From assembly GCA_005789975.1 (NCBI GenBank), contig SXWC01000016.1, positions 1 to 10,712 of the forward strand: a stretch of DNA of 10,712 nt, in the 5' to 3' direction. This DNA is from Planctomycetaceae bacterium (GTDB lineage: Bacteria; Planctomycetota; Planctomycetia; Pirellulales; UBA1268). Below, in pieces: positions 6,816-10,712 of the stretch. The first letter of the stretch is position 1, and every line of letters begins with the position of its first letter. The notes under the pieces were generated by a model that was not told the origin of the DNA, ran no database searches, and was given only the letters and a program-made list of their open reading frames with translations. A program made the position numbers and the translations under genes.

Positions 6816-7763
6816 CTAAAAAATCCCCTTCTCGGGAGAATATCCCTTCCGGTCGGCGATTTCGAAATCCTGCCGCGCCTGACCATCGAGGCCCAACGCC
6901 TGGCAGGCCAGGCCGCGGTGCTTGTGCATGACGGCGAGCCCGTGGTCGAGCGAACGCAGCCGGTAGGCGAGTTCGTCGGGGTCGGCGTGGCCGGCGAGAC
7001 GCAGCAGGTCGCGGCGGGTTTTCTGGGTGCCGTCGATCGCGAGATTGAGTTGGTCAACCGCCTCGTGCTGCCTGCCGAGAAGATGAAGGATCAGTCCCCT
7101 GGTATCGAGAAACTCGGGGGCGGCCCCGCCGCTCTCCGTGAGCGCCGCATCGATGTCCTCGAGGGCGGCGTCGAGATCACGGCCGACCAGGGCGCGGATG
7201 TAGGCCCGGTGGTTGAGGGCTTCGGGATCGGCCGGGCCGGAGAGTTCGACGACGGTCTGCGCGTCGGCGAGGGCGGCGTCGGGGTCGCCCAGCATCACGC
7301 GGGCGAGCGCCCGCACGCGGCGGGGTTGGGCCGATGTGGGGGCGATCGAGATCGCCTGTTCGGTGTCGGCGATGGCGGACTGGGGATCGCGGTTCTCGAT
7401 CCGCAGCATCGCCCTCCAGCACAGCAGGCGACTGCGGCCCGCGGCGTTGTCGTCGGCCCAATCAATGGCCCGGCCGATGTCGCCGATCGCGGCGCCGACG
7501 TTGCCGCGGGCCTCGCGCACCACGGCGCGTTCGAGCGACCATTGCACCACGGCGTCGGAAATCAACGGCATGATCGAGGGCGTCAGCAGGCCCGGCACGA
7601 CGACCGCCGCCAGGACGCCGATCAGGAACAGCTTCTTGCCGCGGCCGGCCACGCGGGATTGAGGCGGTTGGAACTCGTCGCGCCGCGACGGCATGACCTC
7701 CTGCCGCGCGTCGGGGGGTGCGAACTCGGGCGGGATCGGAAAGCCGTGGCGGTCGTACTTCAT
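6816..7763 (-). CDS. Membrane-anchored tetratricopeptide-repeat protein
   Basis: This is a 315-residue protein of unknown role. Residues 1-43 are a polar, Pro- and Arg-rich tail ending in RGKK. A single membrane helix spans about 44-68, and basic residues before it predict a cytoplasmic N-terminus with the rest in the periplasm. From about 75 to 305 it has helical TPR-like units, recognisable by recurring signatures such as NVGAAIGDIGRAI (88-100), DPQSAIADTEQAI (126-138), DPDAALADAQTVV (160-172), DLDAALEDIDAAL (196-208) and RQHEAVDQLNLAI (231-243), each preceded by the small and aromatic residues of a first TPR helix. TPR arrays bind other proteins, so a scaffold role at the membrane is likely, but no partner can be named. 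It diverges from the small gene at 7928. The last codons contain a T6 run on the coding strand. Confidence 0.88.
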   Translation of the reverse strand: MKYDRHGFPIPPEFAPPDARQEVMPSRRDEFQPPQSRVAGRGKKLFLIGVLAAVVVPGLLTPSIMPLISDAVVQWSLERAVVREARGNVGAAIGDIGRAIDWADDNAAGRSRLLCWRAMLRIENRDPQSAIADTEQAISIAPTSAQPRRVRALARVMLGDPDAALADAQTVVELSGPADPEALNHRAYIRALVGRDLDAALEDIDAALTESGGAAPEFLDTRGLILHLLGRQHEAVDQLNLAIDGTQKTRRDLLRLAGHADPDELAYRLRSLDHGLAVMHKHRGLACQALGLDGQARQDFEIADRKGYSPEKGIF

Positions 7764-7834
7764 CGAGCGGCCTGACGATGACGGCGGGGGCGGACGAATC
7801 CGCGACTTGAAACTGCCCTCATTCTACGCCGCGG

Positions 7835-7864
7835 CGGCCGCCCGCCAGGGTTTCGGGCGGGCCG
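7835..7864. repeat. Imperfect inverted repeat in divergent intergenic region
   Basis: The arms CGGCCGCCCG (7835-7844) and CGGGCGGGCCG (7854-7864) are complementary apart from one bulged base and enclose a 9-base loop, CCAGGGTTT. The repeat lies just upstream of the candidate promoter of the small 108-residue gene and downstream of a possible minus-strand -10 (TAGAAT, at 7821-7826) for the TPR gene. It could be an operator or only a product of high GC content. No T run follows on either strand, so a terminator is unlikely. Confidence 0.3.
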
Positions 7865-7869
7865 TCGGT

Positions 7870-7898
7870 TTGACGCCCCGGACCGGGCGCCGTACCCT
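7870..7898 (+). promoter_or_regulatory. Candidate sigma-70 promoter for the small 108-residue gene
   Basis: TTGACG (7870-7875) matches the -35 consensus at five of six bases. After a 17-base spacer, TACCCT (7893-7898) keeps the first, second and last bases of the -10 hexamer, the most conserved ones. The start of transcription would fall about 20-25 bases before the ATG at 7928, leaving room for the AGGAG ribosome-binding site at 7915-7919. Confidence 0.4.
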
Positions 7899-7927
7899 CG
7901 CTTCCATCCGCCCCAGGAGCGTGTGCC

Positions 7928-8254
7928 ATGCCTCTCTACGAAATCGAGACCGATGCCCACATCATCATCTCCTGGGCCATCGACGAGCAGGCCGCCTCCG
8001 CGGTGGTGCACGACGCCTATCCCGGCGAGAAGATCGTGCGGCTCACCCGACGTCCCCGGGACTCGTGGGTGATCTCCAAGTCGGCACTGGGGCTCACCGA
8101 CTCGCGGGCGAATCCCTGCAGCACGGCCCGTGAGTGCCTCGCCAAGGCTGCGGGCGACAAGGTCCATGCGATCCGGCTCTACATGCACGAGACGGGCGAC
8201 GATCTCGATCGGGCCCGCAAGGTGATCGAGTCGAACATGGTCATGGGCTGGTGA
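7928..8254 (+). CDS. Conserved-looking small protein of unknown function (108 aa)
   Basis: I do not recognise this protein. It has 108 residues, no signal peptide and no membrane helix, so it is probably a compact cytosolic alpha/beta protein. It starts with alternating hydrophobic residues (MPLYEIETDAHIIISWAI), suggesting two beta strands, then a helix (about 20-29), more strand-like sequence (35-50), and a charged C-terminal helix (about 91-103) ending in MVMGW. There are two cysteines, at 64 and 70. It is supported as a real gene by a clean AGGAG Shine-Dalgarno (7915-7919) 8 bases before the ATG, by a promoter-like TTGACG-17-TACCCT upstream, and by an ordinary amino acid mix unlike the Arg/Pro-rich antisense frames nearby. 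It diverges from the TPR gene, and its last 14 bases overlap the end of the convergent phytase-like gene. Confidence 0.82.
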   Translation: MPLYEIETDAHIIISWAIDEQAASAVVHDAYPGEKIVRLTRRPRDSWVISKSALGLTDSRANPCSTARECLAKAAGDKVHAIRLYMHETGDDLDRARKVIESNMVMGW

Positions 8255-9377
8255 GCCGGCCCGGTGGCGGCCCTTCGAGGGTGAAGGCCACGAGTTGAGT
8301 CGGCGAGCCGAGGCCGCCATTGTCGGCGATCGCGATCAGCGCCCGCCTGCCGCCGGCGATCGCGGGCCCCAGGCAGAGCCCCTCCACGTTGCAGCCCAGG
8401 GAATCCTTCCAGAGCACACGCTTGGTGAGCAGGTCGGCGGCACGGTCGGCGAGATCACGGTCGATGTCCGAGACATCGGTCGCCCGCGCGCAGTCGACGA
8501 GATGGATGCGGTTCTCGAAGGGGGGGAGGCCGGGGCCGCCCGACCGCTCGAGCACGAGCAGTTTGTCGTCGCCCAGGGCGACGATCGCCGCCACGCCCGA
8601 GAGCGGCTCCCCCTGCAGCAGCCGCACGAACGCGTGCGGCGGATCGACACGATAGGCAAACTGCCGCGGCTCTGCCCGCGCACCGTCGCCGGCTGTGGGC
8701 ACGGGGATGCGGGCCAGCCGCACGACGGTGCCCGCATCGGCCGTCGGGGGCGGGCCGTCGGCGGGCAGGGCCTCCTCGTTCGCGGTCCAGACATGCCGGC
8801 CGTCGGGATCGACGGCCAGGGCTTCGAGGCCGCGATTCGGCCGTGGGCTGCGGAGCGGCTCGGGGATCGGCACCACGCCGAGGAGGTCGCCCGAATCGAG
8901 CGCCACGGCTCGCACGGCCGGTGTGTCTTCCTCGCAGACGAGCAGGCACGGCCCGGGATCGGTGAATCCTCGTCGCAGGCGATGCGCCACGATCCGGCTG
9001 CTGAGCGAGTCGGGGCAGGTGGCCAGATCTTCGTAGTCGTGCGGCTCCCCGAGACCGATCAGCCGCAGGTCGTTGACGGCCGTGATTGCCCCGTCTGCCG
9101 CCAGTGAAAGGCGGAAGCGGGCCAGCCAGCGGCTGTTGTCCACGATGGCGGCGTAGCGGTCGCCGCCGAGCCAGGTCACGCCGCTGAGGCCCACGAGCCG
9201 CACCGTGTCGCCATCGGCATCGGTCGCGGTGTCGGGCAGCGGGAACATCCCGCGGAAGTGCACGCGGCAGGGCGACGGCGGCTCGGCAGCGAGCGCGGGC
9301 GGCGTCAGCCGAGCCGACAACCCGCACGAGACAAGCACGCTCACCGCTATCGACATGAGCCAGTCAGCGACACGCAT
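8241..9377 (-). CDS. Secreted esterase-like/phytase-like family protein
   Basis: This is a 378-residue exported protein resembling the 'esterase-like activity of phytase' family (Phytase-like domain), a beta-propeller-type fold. Residues 1-30 form a signal peptide with a hydrophobic core (VADWLMSIAVSVLVSCGL) and an ALA-A cleavage site at 30/31. LVGLSGVTWLGGDRYAAIVDNS (61-82) matches the start of the domain, where family members recognise a substrate or describe a 'current location'. Further family features are NRGLEALAVDPDG (181-193), NVEGLCLGP (330-338) and IADNGG (350-355). It should act in the periplasm or outside the cell, perhaps as a phosphoesterase; actual activity in this family is poorly established. 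The start may also be Met8, which keeps a usable signal peptide. Upstream on the same strand are the 13-bp repeat array and then the lipoprotein gene. Confidence 0.85.
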   Translation of the reverse strand: MRVADWLMSIAVSVLVSCGLSARLTPPALAAEPPSPCRVHFRGMFPLPDTATDADGDTVRLVGLSGVTWLGGDRYAAIVDNSRWLARFRLSLAADGAITAVNDLRLIGLGEPHDYEDLATCPDSLSSRIVAHRLRRGFTDPGPCLLVCEEDTPAVRAVALDSGDLLGVVPIPEPLRSPRPNRGLEALAVDPDGRHVWTANEEALPADGPPPTADAGTVVRLARIPVPTAGDGARAEPRQFAYRVDPPHAFVRLLQGEPLSGVAAIVALGDDKLLVLERSGGPGLPPFENRIHLVDCARATDVSDIDRDLADRAADLLTKRVLWKDSLGCNVEGLCLGPAIAGGRRALIAIADNGGLGSPTQLVAFTLEGPPPGRLTSP

Positions 9378-9430
9378 GGCCCGAATCTACCACGCGGCCC
9401 GCCGCGGGTGGGTTGGAGTGTGTGCGCCCG

Positions 9431-9482
9431 GGACCTGGTCAGGGGGTCTGGTCAGGCGACCTGGTCAGGGGACCTGGTCAGG
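9431..9482. repeat. 13-bp tandem repeat array, four units
   Basis: Four tandem 13-base units share the invariant core CTGGTCAGG at 9435, 9448, 9461 and 9474, with the four bases before each core reading GGAC, GGGT, CGAC and GGAC. Each core with its preceding C gives CCTG-GT-CAGG, an inverted repeat, in units 1, 3 and 4; GACCTGGTC is a second, overlapping palindrome around a central T. On the minus strand each unit reads CCTGACCAGG..., and its TGA recurs every 13 bases, so it falls in all three reading frames. The TGA of the rightmost unit (9478-9480) is the stop codon of the lipoprotein gene. The array then fills part of the gap before the phytase-like gene. Its function is unknown. Confidence 0.9.
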
Positions 9483-10449
9483 GGCCCACACCGGCGTCCT
9501 TCTCAAAGGCTGCCGGCTCCACGCCACCGGTGTCGCCGCCCGACGATCCGGCGATGATCGTGCGGCTCGTGCGGTAGCTCGAGGTGCCGCCCGGACGGTA
9601 GCCGGGATCGGGCCGGCGGGTCGGCGGGGGAGGTGCGACGGTTTCCGAGAGCGGCGCGGGTGCCGCAGGCAGGCCTGCCGGGACCGCCGACGACGGCGGC
9701 AGCGACACTTCGGCCGGCACGGTCGTCGGGCGATCGAATGCCGCGGGCGGCGCGGCGGGCAGCGAAGCGGGCTCCGCGGGCAGCGAGCCTCCGGAGAAGC
9801 GACTGCCCGTCGAGCCATACCGTGACTCGGTCGTGGTCGGAGCGGCTGCCGGTGGCATCGACCAGCTGTCGGCGGCACGGGCATCAGCCACGCGTGTGCC
9901 CGCGGCTTCGCCAGCCGTCGCCCCGGCCGCGACGCCAAACGTCGAGGTGGTGGCGGCGACCGGCGACTGCTCGGCGGACGCCGGAGCGCTTCCGTAAGGA
10001 CCGACTTGCGGCGTGATCGAGGAGAGGCCGGTCTGCGGACCGCCTGCGGGCGCGATCGGCCGGGCTTCGGCGACCGCCGGGGCGGCGGGCCGTGATCCGT
10101 AGGTCACGGCCGCTGGCACGGCGGGCTGCTCGAGTTGCGGCGGCGTCCCGCCACCGGCGGACGACTTCACCGCCGACTCCGCGCCGGCGAGCACATAACC
10201 CTCGGGCGTGGTGGTCGTCGGATACGGTTTGGACGCCGCCGAGGGCTTCGTGATGTCGGTCGGGGCAGGGGGGGCGGTGGCGAGTTTCGAAGCCTCTTCG
10301 GGACCACCGCCGAATGTCCACCAGGAGGGCTTGGCCGTCCAAGAACTGCCTGTCTTGCACCCCACCGCAGCCACGGCCACAGCCGCGGCCAGTGTGCCAC
10401 GGAGGGCCGTGCCGGCGAGAAAACGCTGCCACTTCGACGCCGTGATCAT
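9478..10449 (-). CDS. Ala/Pro/Ser/Thr-rich putative lipoprotein
   Basis: This is a 323-residue low-complexity envelope protein. It starts with a lipoprotein signal peptide: basic residues (K6, R9, R17), a hydrophobic Ala/Val stretch, and a lipobox AVGC placing the lipidated cysteine at residue 31. The mature part begins KTGSSW, has a short Trp-rich piece (WWTFGGG), and is then mostly Ala, Pro, Ser, Thr and Gly with no recognisable domain, suggesting an extended, disordered chain that may span or decorate the envelope. The ATG at 10449 was preferred over one 10 codons upstream because GGAGG (10458-10462) lies 8 bases before it and because it gives a normal signal peptide. Its stop codon lies in the last unit of the 13-bp repeat array. 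Homology searches with such biased sequence would be unreliable, so no function is proposed. Confidence 0.8.
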   Translation of the reverse strand: MITASKWQRFLAGTALRGTLAAAVAVAAVGCKTGSSWTAKPSWWTFGGGPEEASKLATAPPAPTDITKPSAASKPYPTTTTPEGYVLAGAESAVKSSAGGGTPPQLEQPAVPAAVTYGSRPAAPAVAEARPIAPAGGPQTGLSSITPQVGPYGSAPASAEQSPVAATTSTFGVAAGATAGEAAGTRVADARAADSWSMPPAAAPTTTESRYGSTGSRFSGGSLPAEPASLPAAPPAAFDRPTTVPAEVSLPPSSAVPAGLPAAPAPLSETVAPPPPTRRPDPGYRPGGTSSYRTSRTIIAGSSGGDTGGVEPAAFEKDAGVGP

Positions 10450-10489
10450 GCAAACTGCCTCCGGACGGGATCCATGCACCCAGGGAGGG

Positions 10490-10519
10490 GAAATAGGATC
10501 CCGCCGGAAGGCGAGTCAA
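10490..10519 (-). promoter_or_regulatory. Candidate promoter for the lipoprotein gene
   Basis: On the minus strand TTGACT (plus-strand positions 10514-10519) matches five of six -35 bases. An 18-base spacer follows, then TATTTC (10490-10495), which keeps the TAT of a -10 hexamer. Transcription would begin roughly 30-35 bases before the ATG at 10449. The -35 lies in the loop of an imperfect inverted repeat, so the two signals may interact or one may be false. Confidence 0.35.
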
Positions 10520-10540
10520 CGTCAGACCGGGCGGGATTCC
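10496..10540 (-). terminator. Hairpin with short T tail after superoxide dismutase gene
   Basis: The arms at 10496-10507 and 10527-10540 (GGATCCCGCCGG and CCGGGCGGGATTCC) pair over 12 positions with two single-base bulges, around a 19-base loop. On the minus strand the hairpin lies about 55 bases beyond the superoxide dismutase stop and is followed by TATTT. This resembles a weak intrinsic terminator. The large loop and short T run leave doubt; it could equally be an operator for the lipoprotein gene, whose candidate promoter overlaps it. Confidence 0.4.
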
Positions 10541-10595
10541 GCGTCGGGCTGCTGCGGTGTGAAGCTGGGCGGGCCAGGCAGGCGGCTGCCGTGCC

Positions 10596-10712
10596 CTACT
10601 TCTTGATCGAGGCGAATCGCCTGTCGATGGCGTCCCAATCGATGACGTTGTAGAAGGCGTTGACGTAGTCGGCGCGGCGATTCTGGTAGAGCAGGTAATA
10701 GGCGTGCTCCCA
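10596..10712 (-). CDS. sod: Fe/Mn superoxide dismutase, C-terminal 38 residues, cut by window edge
   Basis: Only the last 38 codons and the stop are present. They begin [17 protein letters not shown], the highly conserved end of iron/manganese superoxide dismutases, enzymes that convert superoxide to oxygen and hydrogen peroxide. The His in WEH is one of the metal ligands; its partner Asp normally lies two residues before the Trp, outside the window. The motif NVIDWDAI matches the family's NVxNWD segment, with Tyr where Trp is more usual in AFYNV. The end, RRFASIKK, is ordinary. Iron and manganese forms cannot be told apart from this fragment. Start, promoter and any signal peptide lie beyond the right edge. 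Confidence 0.93.
   Translation of the reverse strand, partial: WEHAYYLLYQNRRADYVNAFYNVIDWDAIDRRFASIKK

Noticed and set aside
6816..6845. A hairpin and T6 run at the 3' end of the TPR gene as an intrinsic terminator
   Set aside because: The only stem is about 4 bp (TTCT/AGAA), five bases separate it from the T run, and all of it lies within coding sequence.
9431..9482. The 13-bp array as a CRISPR
   Set aside because: Units are contiguous with no spacers, are far too short, and there are no cas genes.
10135..10653. A 172-codon plus-strand frame over the lipoprotein start and the superoxide dismutase end
   Set aside because: It is antisense to both, rich in Arg and Gly, and lacks a ribosome-binding site.

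Overview
The window is GC-rich, densely coded bacterial DNA and looks chromosomal. The gene set points to the phylum Planctomycetota, probably a Pirellulales-like lineage: a Tat-exported Gfo/Idh/MocA oxidoreductase beside a DoxX-type membrane protein, a soluble Hanks-type Ser/Thr kinase, a membrane-anchored TPR protein, and an Ala/Pro/Ser-rich lipoprotein. The taxonomic call is inference from gene content and composition; no marker gene is complete here. I see no phage genes, insertion sequence or CRISPR array.

Left part (1-3626): the 3' end of a P2-type (Ca2+-ATPase-like) cation pump runs rightward and overlaps tail-to-tail by 13 bp with a leftward pair, a DoxX-like membrane protein followed 34 bp later by the Tat-exported oxidoreductase. 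Both proteins of the pair carry extra charged helical segments, predicted to lie on the same (periplasmic) side of the membrane. A 171-bp divergent intergenic region with an 11-bp direct repeat separates the pair from the next unit.

Middle part (3627-6815): a D-2-hydroxyacid dehydrogenase and a cytosolic Ser/Thr protein kinase form a rightward two-gene unit joined by an ATGA stop/start overlap, so the kinase is probably translationally coupled to the enzyme. Nineteen bases beyond, and convergent, lies a short-chain dehydrogenase. Upstream of that gene on the same strand is a tRNA-Asp(GTC) with an abnormal acceptor stem and no encoded CCA.

Right part (6816-10712): a leftward membrane-anchored TPR protein diverges from a rightward 108-residue protein of unknown function. 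The small protein overlaps by 14 bp at its 3' end with a leftward secreted protein that resembles the 'esterase-like activity of phytase' family. Upstream of that gene a 13-bp tandem repeat array (4 units) contains the stop codon of a leftward Ala/Pro-rich lipoprotein. The window ends inside an Fe/Mn superoxide dismutase, of which only the last 38 codons are present.

No known defence, secretion or biosynthetic cluster is present. The items most worth a second look are the coupled dehydrogenase-kinase pair, the DoxX/oxidoreductase pair with its helical insertions, the aberrant tRNA-Asp, the 13-bp repeat array, and the small unknown protein. No stretch over 300 bases lacks a gene.
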